Positions 13,726 to 24,660 are shown, counted from the first letter of the stretch. The stretch is 64,000 bases of DNA from Chaenocephalus aceratus (GCA_023974075.1 JAMFTG010000111.1:124001-188000), one strand, 5' to 3'. Notes: a model not told the origin generated them from the letters alone. Translations and numbers: made by a program.

Positions 13726-14437
13726 AAAATGTTCAGGTGTATATCAGTATGTAGTGTCTCTACTTTAAAGAGTCCTCTCCTGCTGATGTTCAGGTGTATA
13801 TCAGTATGTAGAGTCTCTACTTTAAAGAGTCCTCTCCTGCTGATGTTCAGGTGTATATCAGTAGTGTCTCTACTTTAAAGAGTCCTCTCCTGCTGATGTT
13901 CAGGTGTATATCAGTATGTAGTGTCTCTACTTTAAAGAGTCCTCTCCTGCTGATGTTTAGGTGTATTATCAGTATGTAGTGTCTCTACTTTAAAGAGTCC
14001 TCTCTTGCTGATGTTTAGGTGTATATCAGTATGTAGTGCCTCTACTTTAAAGAGTCCTCTCCTGCTGATGTTTAGGTGTATTATCAGTATGTAGTGTCTC
14101 TACTTTAAAGAGTCCTCTCTTGCTGATGTTTAGGTGTATATCAGTATGTAGTGTCTCTACTTTAAAGAGTCCTCTCCTGCTGATGTTCAGGTGTATATCA
14201 GTATGTAGTGTCTCTACTTTAAAGAGTCCTCTCCTGCTGATGTTCAGGTGTATATCAGTATGTAGTGTCTCTACTTTAAAGAGTCCTCTCCTGCTGATGT
14301 TCAGGTGTATATCAGTATGTAGTGTCTCTACTTTAAAGAGTCCTCTCCTGCTGATGTTCAGGTGTATATCAGTATGTAGTGTCTCTACTTTAAAGAGTCC
14401 TCTCTTGCTGATGTTCAGGTGTATTATCAGTATTTAA
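13726..14437 (+). repeat. 57-bp minisatellite array 1, about 12 units
   Basis: Units contain tctctactttaaagagtcct and gctgatgttcaggtgtatat. In the middle (about 13953-14130) a two-unit block with tttaggtgtattatcag and gtgcctctac variants is repeated, a small higher-order structure. The array lies inside the hAT at 12963-14515. Confidence 0.95.
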
Positions 14438-14551
14438 AATCGGTATCAGCAGATTGTCAAAATCAAATGATCGGAATCGGATCGGGAGCAACAAAAGGTG
14501 ATCGGGACATCCCTAGCCGTATCGATTACTTCCCCCGCCCCTAAACGTATG

Positions 14552-15147
14552 TATATGAAGCACCTGATCAGGAAAAGTGTATTTTCTCAAAAAGCTTGAA
14601 TCAACTTAGCAATATCATTTGCAGCAGAAGACTGTTTGTGAATAAGGTTTAAATAAAGAAAAATAAAGCAGCACAAAAGACGTTTGTGTAAAAAAACCTT
14701 GGCCTTGAGCTACATACGCAGCGAAGACTAACTTTAATCTATTCGAAGGGTCATAGATCAACGTGCAAGCAACTCCTGTGGGCGCTTGAAAGAACATTTT
14801 ACATTATTTTACTTGACCCACTCCCGTTTATAAAGTCTCTGGAAGTCTTGAAAGAAGCATCAAACCTAAACTGCGATTGCTCAGAAAGTATGAGGAAGCT
14901 GAAGTGATAAGGTGCAGTGACCCATTTACGGTGAAAGGGGCGAAGAGATGAAAGAAGCAGTTTAAAGAGCAGTTTGAACATCTCCTCCATTGACGTCCAT
15001 AATAAGAGAAAGTAGGGGAAAGATTTACGGAAAAATAAGATGGATATAAAAGTTACAGCAATACAAAAAGTTATAAGTTATAAGTCCTGACAAGAATGGT
15101 CAATAAATGAAGGTAAAATAACAAGTAACAAGACATTTTTTTATTTG
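14552..15147. other. No gene seen
   Basis: Intron-like sequence between the two 57-bp arrays; no recognisable exon or repeat. Confidence 0.5.
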
Positions 15148-16792
15148 TTATGTTTGTCTCTACTTTAAAGAGTCCTCTCCTGCTGATGTTCAGGTGTATA
15201 TCAGTATGTAGTGTCTCTACTTTAAAGAGTCCTCTCCTGCTGATGTGCAGGTGTATATCAGTATGTAGTGTCTCTACTTTAAAGAGTCCTCTCCTGCTGA
15301 TATTCAGGTGTATAATAGCATGTAGTGTCTCTACTTTAAAGAGTCCTCTCCTGCTGATGTTCAGGTGTATATCAGTATGTAGTGTCTCTACTTTAAAGAG
15401 TCCTCTCCTGCTGATGTTCAGGTGTATATCAGTACGTAGTGTCTCTACTTTAAAGAGTCCTCTCCTGCTGATGTTCAGGTGTATATCAGTACGTAGTGTC
15501 TCTACTTTAAAGAGTCCTCTCCTGCTGATGTTCAGGTGTATATCAGCATGTAGTGTCTCTACTTTAAAGAGTCCTCTCCTGCTGATGTTCAGGTGTATAT
15601 CAGTATGTAGTGTCTCTACTTTAAAGAGTCCTCTCCTGCTGATGTTCAGGTGTATATCAGTATGTAGTGTCTCTACTTTAAAGAGTCCTCTCCTGCTGAT
15701 GTTCAGGTGTATATCAGTATGTAGTGTCTCTACTTTAAAGAGTCCTCTCCTGCTGATGTTCAGGTGTATATCAGTGTGTAGTGTCTCTACTTTAAAGAGT
15801 TCTCTCCTGCTGATGTTCAGGTGTATATCAGTGTGTAGTGTCTCTACTTTAAAGAGTTCTCTCCTGCTGATGTTCATGTGTATATCAGTATGTAGTGTCT
15901 CTACTTTAAAGAGTCCTCTCCTGCTGATGTTCAGGTGTATATCAGTATGTAGTGTCTCTACTTTAAAGAGTCCTCTCCTGCTGATGTTCAGGTGTATATC
16001 AGTATGTAGTGTCTCTACTTTAAAGAGTCCTCTCCTGCTGATGTTCAGGTGTATATCAGTATGTAGTGTCTCTACTTTAAAGAGTCCTCTCCTGCTGATG
16101 TTCAGGTGTATATCAGTATGTAGTGTCTCTACTTTAAAGAGTCCTCTCCTGCTGATGTTCAGGTGTATATCAGTATGTAGTGTCTCTACTTTAAAGAGTC
16201 CTCTCCTGCTGATGTTCAGGTGTATATCAGTATGTAGGGTCTCTACTTTAAAGAGTCCTCTCCTGCTGATGTTCAGGTGTATATCAGTATGTAGTGTCTC
16301 TACTTTAAAGAGTCCTCTCCTGCTGATGTTCAGGTGTATATCAGTATGTAGTGTCTCTACTTTAAAGAGTCCTCTCCTGCTGATGTTCAGGTGTATATCA
16401 GTATGTAGTGTCTCTACTTTAAAGAGTCCTCTCCTGCTGATGTTCAGGTGTATATCAGTATGTAGTGTCTCTACTTTAAAGAGTCCTCTCCTGCTGATGT
16501 TCAGGTGTATATCAGTATGTAGTGTCTCTACTTTAAAGAGTCCTCTCCTGCTGATGTTCAGGTGTATATCAGTATGTAGTGTCTCTACTTTAAAGAGTCC
16601 TCTCCTGCTGATGTTCAGGTGTATATCAGTATGTAGTGTCTCTACTTTAAAGAGTCCTCTCCTGCTGATGTTCAGGTGTATATCAGTATGTAGTGTCTCT
16701 ACTTTAAAGAGTCCTCTCCTGCTGATGTTCAGGTGTATATCAGTATGTAGTGTCTCTACTTTAAAGAGTCCTCTCCAGCTGATGTTCAGGTG
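15148..16792 (+). repeat. 57-bp minisatellite array 2, about 29 units
   Basis: A highly uniform array of the same 57-bp unit as array 1. Each unit holds one TTTAAA. Because 57 is 19 codons and the unit has no stop in these frames, it produces a 559-residue plus frame (VSTLKSPLLLMFRCISVCS repeated) and a 588-residue minus frame. Most variants are single substitutions (for example gtgtgta for gtatgta) shared by adjacent units, as in local duplication. Confidence 0.97.
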
Positions 16793-17435
16793 TTTTACCT
16801 GTATGGTGTGTGAGAGCTGTGCTGTGTGATGAACCATTAATTATGTGTACATTAAACAAGATCTCAATTTCTGCAACATGTAGGTTAGCATGTACAGTAA
16901 GTGGAAAGTGATGTTCTCGTGCCGGCTCAGGAGAAGACCTTAATGCTTGGAGCAGGCTGGGTTGCTGCTGTTCCCTTGGTGCGTGCGGTGTGTCCTTGGT
17001 GGCAGAGCACTCGGAGTGAGGCTGATACGACGTGGCACAGCTGACACGTTGCTCCACAAACTCCAGATTTCACAGATTACTTTGTTTCCTCCGCCTCCGA
17101 GCTGGATCTGATCCGAACCCTTTGTGAACTGAAACTCAAGATCTACTGTCAACAACGCTCGTATGTTTTAAAGTCTATAAAGTCAACTCAAAGAATGGTT
17201 GAGAAACAGACGTGCAATCACCGCTAAATGCACTTCGACACGGGGGGATCTCCTCTTGCACTTTCTGCATGTCTTGTATCGTCTCTTGCACTTAACGTGT
17301 CGTTGCTGCTACCGTGTACTGCCATGTGGTAAATACTTGTGTGTGCTTCTCTTGCTCTTTTGCATATCATGTAGTTATGTTTTGCTATGTTTAAAATCCG
17401 GGCATATTTACACTTGAAGCATTATTTGTCTAAAG
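16793..17435. other. No confident gene; LINE-3'-UTR-like stretch at 17195-17420
   Basis: 17195-17420 has the cttgcactttctgcatgtct style of a fish non-LTR 3' untranslated region. A GC-richer block at 16930-17100 has an open minus frame but lacks a pyrimidine tract. Confidence 0.4.
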
Positions 17436-17829
17436 CAGTGACTCTCAAATGGGGGTACGCGGACCCCTAGGGGTACGTTGGGGTACTGCAGGGGGTACGT
17501 GAGATTTAAAAAAATACCATGCATGATTACAAAAATAATTTTAGTACAATAAGTTCAATAGAAAACACAATTTTATATAAAATATTCCTAGAACCTCATA
17601 TAAACATGTCAAATTGGTGTATTGTATTTTATAGTTTTGCATAATATATCATTTTGTTCAGATCAGATATTACTTGAAAAAGTCCTTTTCAGTTTACATT
17701 TTTTTTTCTTTTTTCATGCATAAAATGAAAATATCCTGTTTGTTGTAAAGGAGTTACATCACTATATTGGAATTGTTTGTATAGGCTATTTCGATCAAAC
17801 ATTTTCGGGGTCGGTCAGGGGTACTTGTG
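17436..17829 (+). mobile_element. hAT MITE (GGGGTACGCGGACCCC type), right end missing
   Basis: Starts cagtgactctcaaatggggg. It matches the reverse strand of the intact copy at 37887-38376 but stops at about the ggggtacttg stretch, without the terminal inverted repeat. Confidence 0.8.
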
Positions 17830-17984
17830 TCCCTATTCAAATAAACGATTACATGAAATAATCTAATGATTAAAGCTGCAGTGCTGCTTCGTTCAGACAC
17901 TCTTTAATATAACAGATAATATTTAATATTTGTAATGTTTTATTATATCTTTATCATATCATAACTTAGTACTTTTTTTAACAT

Positions 17985-18068
17985 ATGTAACATTAAGCTG
18001 CCTGTGGCTCTTTCCTGCTGTAACGATAATTCCCCTCTGTGGGACTAATAAAGGTATTCTGATTCGGA
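17985..18068 (+). mobile_element. LINE 3' tail (Rex1/CR1-like)
   Basis: cccctctgtgggactaataa followed by aggtattctgattcgg is typical of fish non-LTR 3' ends. Only the tail is present. Confidence 0.5.
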
Positions 18069-18569
18069 TACATACTTATGTATATATAATACTTTATATA
18101 TTTGTATTGTTCATTTGTAAATTCAACATGTATATTTTCTACTTGTTTTTTTATTTTCTTTACATTTGTATTGTACAATGCCTTGCTGCTGCAAAACAAA
18201 CATTACCCACATTGGGCTCAATAAAGTACTTCTTATCTTTGACCCGTTGATTCAAGTTGAAAGTGTTTATACTGTCAGCCTGTACTTTATAAGAACCTGA
18301 TGCCCAGCATGCAACATTATTCTGTGTGAAGATAACTAATCGTATGATGTGACGGCTCCAGAGCCTGTGGCCTTTAGTGTGCATGTGTGTTGCAGGTCCT
18401 GTGATGGGGTGGAGCTGAGGAGGCCAATCAGCATGACTGGGGACACTTGGCCTCATCCCAATACCCCTCCTCGACTCCTCTCTTCCCCTCCTCCGGGACT
18501 TGACCCGGAAATCGATCAAGACACGCCATTGTGAAGGACGTCCCAATAGCTGAAATGCACACGGAGGAG

Positions 18570-18715
18570 TCGAGGAGGGGTGAGGGAGGAGGGAGGAGGG
18601 AGGAGGGAGGAGGGAGGAGGGAGGAGGGGTGAGGGAGGAGGGAGGAGGGAGGAGGGGTGAGGGAGGAGGGAGGAGGGAGGAGGGAGGAGGGGTGAGGGAG
18701 GAGGGAGGAGACGAA
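18570..18715. repeat. (GGAGGGA)n minisatellite
   Basis: Purine-rich 7-bp repeat with periodic ggggtga interruptions. Confidence 0.95.
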
Positions 18716-18765
18716 AGGGAGGATACACGCGAGCAGACTACGCGGAAGTGTTTTCCCTACTCGCG

Positions 18766-18834
18766 TATAAAAGCCCCGCCCCCTCCTTCACAGCTGGTCC
18801 ATTTCAACAGAGGAAAACCGACAACTGGAAGATG
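18766..18834 (+). promoter_or_regulatory. Possible transposon promoter (TATA box to ATG)
   Basis: tataaaag lies at 18766-18773, about 59 bp before an ATG at 18832 that opens a frame reading MSGKASHKRISAHSSVG. GC-boxes (ccccgccccc) sit between. Core promoter by pattern only. Confidence 0.3.
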
Positions 18835-19293
18835 AGTGGAAAAGCGTCACATAAACGTATAAGTGCTCACAGCTCCGTGGGAACTATTATGTGCAATTCA
18901 TTTCTAAAAGGCTTTCACATTACTATTTATATTTTTATTTAAATGTACATTTTAGACCAAAACGGAACACAAAAGCAGGACCAACCATCATACGTTGAAT
19001 TCCTTGACTAACAAGAGAAAGATTCATTAATTTAAATACATATTTAACCAGAAATGGGCCGGTTCTAAAGGTTCTTCAGTTCAGCCCGATGAGGGGATAC
19101 AGCTGTGCACATGCCATCATTAGCAGACGTCGTTTAAGAGTGACGTTTGAGTGAACGAGGACATCCCAATTAATACCTGAGGACTCCTCTGTCCTCACGT
19201 CACCTCCTCGTGTCCCTCGCTCGCATCTTACGGAGGCGGAGCTAAGACGCAAGGAAGGGAAAGGAGGAGTCGAGGAGGGGTATTGGGATGAGG

Positions 19294-20165
19294 CTCCAGG
19301 TTTCTACTTAAGCCCACGTGAGTCACGGGGCCTTCGCCACTCTCTCCTGGCTGCAGGAAGACTCTCGCCGGGATCCTTTCCCCTCGCCCATCCTCTCATA
19401 TTCTCAATGTTATTTTGGAATGGCCACAATAACAGTGCCGTGGTTTTAGGAACCCTCGAACGTCTCTCTCTTTTCCCGTTGTGGCCTACGGGCCGGTCAG
19501 AACAATGACTATAATACAAGACTAGCAGACGCCACAGTGGATTGCTTAAATATAAGTCTCACAGATCTCGACAGCGCTTTCTCTGTGGTTTCATGCTAAG
19601 GTCTAGAAACACATATTATCATTCTGTTATAAAGACAAAAGGCTTTACACTGAAGAGTCTTTGGAGGCTTGAAGCAAAGACTGCATCACATATCATAGTT
19701 GCAGATGGAAAGGTTATCAAAATGGCCAAGCACAAAATAGAAAGCCATACAAAAACAAAATGGAAAAGACGCATTTAAACTGTCTTGTAGAACTTTCAAC
19801 GACAACATAATTTACTAATTTGCGTCCCAGAGGTGAAGCCTGATTATCTGCTCGTGAAGGACGACGGATCTATGGCCAAATAATCAACTTGATGAGAAGA
19901 TCAATATCACTACTATGTCTTTAAGCCAATGTGAGGCTAATGCCAGTTAGCTTAGCATCTAGATAGACCTATAAGACATCTCAGAATGTTCTTAATCCTC
20001 CTTAATTTAATAACATATCTTTCACTGTGATATATTCACTGGATTGTTGTATTTTGATTGTATTGTTGTGTTGCAGGAAGATGCTTTTCAAATAAATAGA
20101 AGTTATCGTTACATGATGTAGCATAATTTCATAAAACCTCTAGTTCATAGAAACAACAGATGGTT
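19294..20165. other. No gene seen
   Basis: Intron-like; the short reading frame at 19542-19778 has no recognisable domain. Confidence 0.5.
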
Positions 20166-20169
20166 TTAA

Positions 20170-20998
20170 CCCTTAGATGCCCGATGAGTGGCTGGACCCT
20201 ACACTCGTCCATAAGTGGGTCAAAAAGGACCCGTATTAGAATCATGTGTTTTTATGCCATTTTTGTCATTTTGGTTAAGAAAAGTCACTTGTATAATATC
20301 TAGTATTATATTTACGTTCACACTAGAAATATTTAATATTTAATTTTTCACTATTTCGATTTTTTTTTTTACATTTTGAAAAAAAAGAAATCCCATAGGA
20401 AATGCATGCGGGTAATTTTTGACCCACTTATGGAAGCTTGGGGTAGTAATACAAAAACTACAATTTCTTAAAATGTAAAATTTTGAATGGCATGATATCC
20501 AAAACATGTTTTTTGAGGAATAGCTGGAATATTAAATGGTAATTTTTTTTAAATACAAAGATACTTCAAGAAAAAACCACCAAAAAGACCCACTTAAGCG
20601 CAGGGGTGTCAAACTCAAGGCCCGGGGCCAAATCCGGCCCGCGACTTCATTTTCTGTGGCCCCGCAAGAGCTTGCAAAGATTATAATACGTTTATTATAC
20701 GGTTACATGCTACTTTACAGAAGCAGGTTGCCCATAAACTACATGTCCCACAATGCATCTCATTTTGTGACATGCACACTGAAGAGACTTGCAATTATTT
20801 GCCCTTCTGCTTTCAGACGTAGTTAATTACGAAGTTATTACCCTATCCGATAATAATCCAATTCAGAGGCAATAATGTAATATAATACATTATTTTATGT
20901 ATATTTATATTTATATACTTACAACCGGCCCTTTGAGTGCAACCATAATGCTAGTGTGGCCCGCGATGAAATTGAGTTTGACACCCCTGATCTAAGGG
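20170..20998. mobile_element. piggyBac-like MITE with TTAA on both sides
   Basis: TTAA at 20166-20169 and 20999-21002 flank the inverted ends CCCTTAGAT and ATCTAAGGG. Internal ataagtgggtcaaaaaggac and gacccacttatgg are inverted subterminal repeats typical of fish piggyBac-type MITEs. A hAT MITE has inserted 9 bp from its right end. Confidence 0.85.
20601..20989 (+). mobile_element. Non-autonomous hAT (CAGGGGTGTCAAACTC type) inside the piggyBac-like MITE
   Basis: Perfect ends caggggtgtcaaactca and gagtttgacacccctg. Opposite orientation to the copy at 8216-8735. Confidence 0.9.
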
Positions 20999-21335
20999 TT
21001 AAGCCGTTAAGGTAACAGTTGGCAGGAAATATAAAAAGCAGTTATGGGCTTTTGTGTCACATTGATCTCCTCCCTCGTACTTTCCATCATACATTTAAAT
21101 ATCACTGGCATTTATTTAGTTTTAAGCTCTTTTTTAGAATAACCAATGTAGACTTTTCTTCCTAGACAGTCTAGGTTTTACCTCATGCAAACTAGGTCTC
21201 ACATTCAGGATACTCATGCATGTGCTTCCACACAGGGCCGTCCCTGGCCAACTTGGGGCCCCAAGCGACATTGTGAGATGAGGCCCCCGCCCCCCCCCAA
21301 CCGAGTGAAACATTTTTTTGTGGAAACAAAGTACT

Positions 21336-21722
21336 TTGCAAATATAATTCCTGTTTATTATTATTATTATTAGTAGAAGTAGTTTATTTGCATTAATTAT
21401 ATTTTAATCTTTTTGAGGCTAGTATTTGGCAGGAAATGCAGACGTATTCACCTGTAAACGCATACTGAATGACATACATGCACATTTACCATTTTCCTCA
21501 CTGTATAAAAAAGTAACTGTGTTGATAATAATAATAATAATAATAAACAGGAATTATATTTGCAGTTACTTTTTTATACAGTGAGGAAAATGGTAAATGT
21601 GCATGTATGTCATTCAGTATGCGTTTACAGGGGAATACGTCTGCATTTCCTGCCAAATACTAGCCTCAAAAAGATTAAAATATAATTAATGCAAATAAAC
21701 TACTTCTACTAATAATAATAAT
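21336..21722. repeat. Long inverted repeat inside the hAT MITE
   Basis: Arm 21371-21518 is matched in inverse by 21564-21711 with very few differences. Next to it, the block 21336-21370 (gcaaatataattcctgttta plus an ATT run) is inverted at 21528-21563. The order is A, B, inverted A, inverted B, not the simple B-inverted A-inverted of a single fold. Confidence 0.9.
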
Positions 21723-21910
21723 CATAATCAATTCAATAAAATAAATACTATATTATTTTATTATAATATAGTTGTAATATAGTCAAGACAAAACATGCTT
21801 ATGACATGCTCAAAAACTGATATTTCTTAAATCTGTATTCTAGTTCCCTCTGTCAGCAATGCATCAACAACGACACACACATTGCTATCAGTGTTTCTCT
21901 GTGTTGTGGT

Positions 21911-22050
21911 TGACATGACGATGACTGTTAGGAGTTAAGGGGAGAGGCTGAGCGTCACCATGACGATGACTGTTAGGAGTTAAGGGAGAGGCTGAGCGTC
22001 ACCATGACGATGACTGTTAGGAGTTAAGGGGAGAGGCTGAGCGTCACCAT
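21911..22050. repeat. 44-45-bp tandem repeat, 3 units
   Basis: Units contain catgacgatgactgttaggag and gagaggctgagcgtcac. Confidence 0.95.
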
Positions 22051-22331
22051 GAAATGTGCAAATTCACATAAAAATGAATAAAAGGGGGAAAATGCTCCAT
22101 GTTTTTTAGGCTGTAAACTTTAACTGTTATGTAAGCCAACTAGAAAAACAGTGTATCACTCTTCCTCCTGTACATGAGCAGATCAAAGGCATCACATACT
22201 TGAATGAATGGTAAATAAAGAATGCACGGAGAACTGCGCACAAGCCAAGCTCATAAGCCGAGGCCCCCTGCGCGAGGCCCCCTGCGCGAGGCCCCCTGCA
22301 GCCTGTAGGGAGGGACGGCCCTGCTTCCACT

Positions 22332-22920
22332 CCACCTTGAGTATGTCGATGTGTTTCTGACGGACAGCGAGTCCCCAGAGTCTACATGTGCTTCACTTCA
22401 TTGTAAATGTAAATCCTGCCCTAGTTGAAACAGTTAACCCAATAGTGCTGTGTAACCTGTGTGGATTACAGACATGTGCAAACGCTGACAGCGTGTTCAT
22501 GCACAAACACATTCTCCCCAAAAGCATGGATTTCTTTTTTTTGACTGACATTTGAATTAATGCGATGCTTTCTATGCCAGCTACTCTGAAGCACACTTCA
22601 GGGAGACATGCGATGACAAAGAGCGATGAGAAGAAGATGAATGACAACGGACCTCCCAAACCACCGAGCGATTCATCACTCAGAGACCTGCGAGGGTCCA
22701 GGTGGAGACGGGAATACAAAGTGATTTAATAGCAGCTAAAAACGGCAGGGGGTGAATAACTCAATGAGAGGTGTAATATGTGCAGGATGTCTGATGCTCT
22801 CTTCCACCAGATATTTAAATGTAAGCTGACTTGAGCAACACAACATCGTACATGTGTCTTAATAGCATTAAGTGTTTCTTCATGTTGTAGGGTCTTTGAA
22901 ATCCCTTGTCTGTCTTTATT
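22332..22920. other. No gene seen
   Basis: Intron-like sequence without recognisable exons or repeats. Confidence 0.5.
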
Positions 22921-23077
22921 ATGCTACGTTGTACTTCTACTCAATTCAGAGGTAAATGGTGTACTTCTACTCCACTACATGTATTTAATACCTTTAGTTC
23001 CTTCACAGATGTGGATGAATGATGTGAAATCTAATCAAGTGTTGAATCAGACTTTAGTTCCACCTGGAGTAAATCCA

Positions 23078-23221
23078 CCAGCTACCCTGCAGTCTACAAA
23101 GTACTTCAGACTAGCTGCACCTTCACCAGCTACCCTGCAGTCTACAAAGTACTTCAGACTAGCTGCACCTTCACCAGCTACCCTGCAGTCTACAAAGTAC
23201 TTCAGACTAGCTGCACCTTCA
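23078..23221. repeat. 48-bp tandem repeat, exactly 3 units
   Basis: Unit begins ccagctaccctgcagtctac; the three copies are identical. Confidence 0.97.
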
Positions 23222-23412
23222 CCAGCTTTGAGAACACTTTCATGATCAATCATTATAAAACATATATATATATTATTCTGAAATGGACCAATCTGCACAA
23301 CAACTACTTTTACCGTCTTTCACTATATTTAGATGAGAATACTTTTCTACTTTCACTTGAGGAACATTTTGAATGCAGGACTTTTACTGAAACAGAGAAT
23401 TCCTACACTCTG

Positions 23413-23817
23413 GTACTTCTACTTTTACTCAAGTACAAGATCTGAGTACTTCTACTTTTACTCAAGTACAAGATCTGAGTACTTCTACTTTTACTAAGTA
23501 CAACATCTGAGTACTTCTACTTTTACTCAAGTACAAGATCTGAGTACTTCTACTTTTACTCAAGTACCAGATCTGAGTACTTCTACTTTTACTCAAGTAC
23601 TAGATCTGAGTACTTCTACTTTTACTCAAGTACTAGATCTGAGTACTTCTACTTTTACTCAAGTACAAGACCTGTGTACTTCTACTTTTACTCAAGTACA
23701 AGATCTGAGTACTTCTACTTTTACTCAAGTACTAGATCTGAGTACTTCTACTTTTACTCAAGTGCAAGATCTGAGTACTTCTACTTTTACTCAAGTCCCA
23801 GATCTGAGTACTTCTAC
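23413..23817. repeat. 33-bp tandem repeat, about 12 units
   Basis: Unit contains agatctgagtacttctac and ttttactcaagtac. Confidence 0.95.
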
Positions 23818-23949
23818 CACGTGTGAAGAAATGGATTCAGAGCATCCTGACTTTCTGTACATGCCCCACACAGTAAACACAGAGTTGATGTCCTTCAGGA
23901 GAAAAGCAGCAGCACTCTGAAAGGAAGTTGTGATGATAAGTTGTGTTAC

Positions 23950-24076
23950 CTCGTGCATCTGCAGGTTGGCGTTCGGGGGCCTCAGCTTGGCGTCCAGGGC
24001 GTTATGGGAGTTCGCGGTGTAGTTCTTCAGACTGCGACTCTCCTTCAGGTGAGCCTGGAGCTTCTCTCTGCGCCTC
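23950..24076 (-). CDS. nrg3: Neuregulin (NRG3-like) exon: start of the cytoplasmic tail
   Basis: This 127-nt exon on the minus strand reads as a basic, hydrophilic stretch beginning RRREKLQAHLKESRSLKNY and ending NANLQMHE. It is bounded by a good acceptor (cctcag) and a donor (gtaaca). Its first base completes the split AAG codon left by the transmembrane exon at 36497-36599, so the two join without a frame break; it ends in phase 0. Neuregulins are ErbB-receptor ligands made as membrane-anchored precursors, and the basic juxtamembrane segment just inside the membrane is the start of the intracellular tail that can be released after cleavage. The spacing of the basic K/R run, the conserved leucine and the closing (V/L)Q motif fits the family. 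The neighbouring intron holds only repeats. The next cytoplasmic exon was not found between here and position 1. Neuregulin is confident. The NRG3 assignment rests mainly on the stalk exons, since this exon also resembles NRG1 and NRG2. Confidence 0.87.
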
Positions 24077-24342
24077 CTGAGGAGAAGGAGACAGAAAGGA
24101 AATCAGGAGAGCTCGACCATTCACTCAAGAGCTGTACTCGAGCTTTTAATTCTCCTCCACTTCACATCATGGCTAGATATTTTATACATCTGCTGCACAT
24201 TTGTCTCACAGCTTTAGTTACTTTTCATATCAAAGGACACAGGTCATGCTTCTCCGGTTATCACCCGTCCCCTCGTGTTATGAAGGTTTTTCTGCAGAGT
24301 CACAAACCCTCAGAGTACACCCTGTAGCGAGTAGAACTCTAA

Positions 24343-24660
24343 CGGCCCGTCCACACAGCGGCGTGCGCTGGAAGCTTCACCATTCACTTTGAATGGGGTG
24401 ACGTCACTTTTTCGCCGAACTGCATTGTGGGAAGTGACGCGGAGCTTTGCTGGCGTGGCTCGCTGCAAAAGTTGAGCAATGTTTAACTTTTGAAGCCTCG
24501 GCAGAAGCGTCAGCCAATCGAATCATATGCCATACAAGCTCTAGCCAATCAAACCGCTGCTTGTGTGTCAGGGGCGGGAGATTCATGTGGTTGGTCGTTG
24601 GTCGAGTTTCAGACACGTCCGCCGGCAAGCGACAACGCACGCCGCTGTGTGGACGGGCCG
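24343..24660. mobile_element. PIF/Harbinger-like MITE flanked by TAA
   Basis: Ends cggcccgtccacacagcggc and gccgctgtgtggacgggccg are inverted repeats of about 25 bp, flanked by TAA (24340-24342 and 24661-24663), the 3-bp target choice of Harbinger elements. Confidence 0.85.

Larger units (their letters stand above)
12963..14515 (+). mobile_element. hAT transposon (GATGTCCCGATC ends), perfect 8-bp target duplication
   Basis: The termini tagagatgtcccgatc and gatcgggacatcccta are inverted repeats. The exact 8-bp duplication gccgtatc flanks the element (12955-12962 and 14516-14523). It carries a BED-finger exon (13308-13643) and then, in place of the catalytic region, a 57-bp tandem array (13726-14437). 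Non-autonomous. Confidence 0.93.
12172..14544. mobile_element. Older DNA transposon hosting the ZBED-type hAT
   Basis: Sequence rich in cgatacgatac and tatcgcgattc motifs runs up to the inner hAT (12963) and resumes after it (14524-14544). Acgtatg occurs on both sides (12165-12171 and 14545-14551) and may be the target duplication. The ends, ggctgggaatcacc and ccccgcccctaa, are only loosely inverted. Family is uncertain; probably hAT. Confidence 0.5.
18450..19293. mobile_element. DNA transposon with about 31-bp terminal inverted repeats
   Basis: Left end cctcatcccaatacccctcc (18451 on) and right end ggaggggtattgggatgagg (to 19292) are exact inverted copies over about 31 bp. A third partial copy of the end (ggaggagtcgaggagggg) is at 18563-18580, followed by a GGAGGGA minisatellite (18570-18715). 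No clear target duplication was found. Inside are a TATA-like box and a short ATG frame (18832), possibly the start of a lost transposase. Confidence 0.7.
21233..22323. mobile_element. hAT MITE (CAGGGCCGTCCCT ends) with 8-bp target duplication
   Basis: Ends cagggccgtccct and agggacggccctg are inverted repeats. cttccaca (21225-21232) and cttccact (22324-22331) form the target duplication with one mismatch. The interior contains a long palindrome (21336-21722), three 44-45-bp tandem units (21911-22050) and three gcgcgaggccccct units near the right end. Confidence 0.92.
22921..23826 (+). mobile_element. hAT MITE of the tacttctactt type, left end missing
   Basis: Rich in gtacttctactccactac-type motifs typical of a large fish hAT family, ending cttctaccacgtgtg. 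It contains two internal tandem arrays: three 48-bp units (23078-23221) and about twelve 33-bp units (23413-23817). Confidence 0.7.

Noticed and set aside
15071..16837. A 588-residue minus-strand and a 559-residue plus-strand repeat protein.
   Set aside because: Both come from a 57-bp tandem array whose unit length is a multiple of three. The same happens at 14120-14437, 26303-26600, 44495-44926 and 44965-45737.
16930..17075. Candidate next neuregulin cytoplasmic exon on the minus strand (frame VEQRVSCATSYQPHSE).
   Set aside because: The acceptor lacks a pyrimidine tract, the only donor is weak (gtcttc), and similarity to known neuregulin tails is not convincing.
22393..22719. A 108-codon minus-strand membrane-like protein.
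   Set aside because: No homologue comes to mind, no splice context, and composition matches AT-rich intron DNA.
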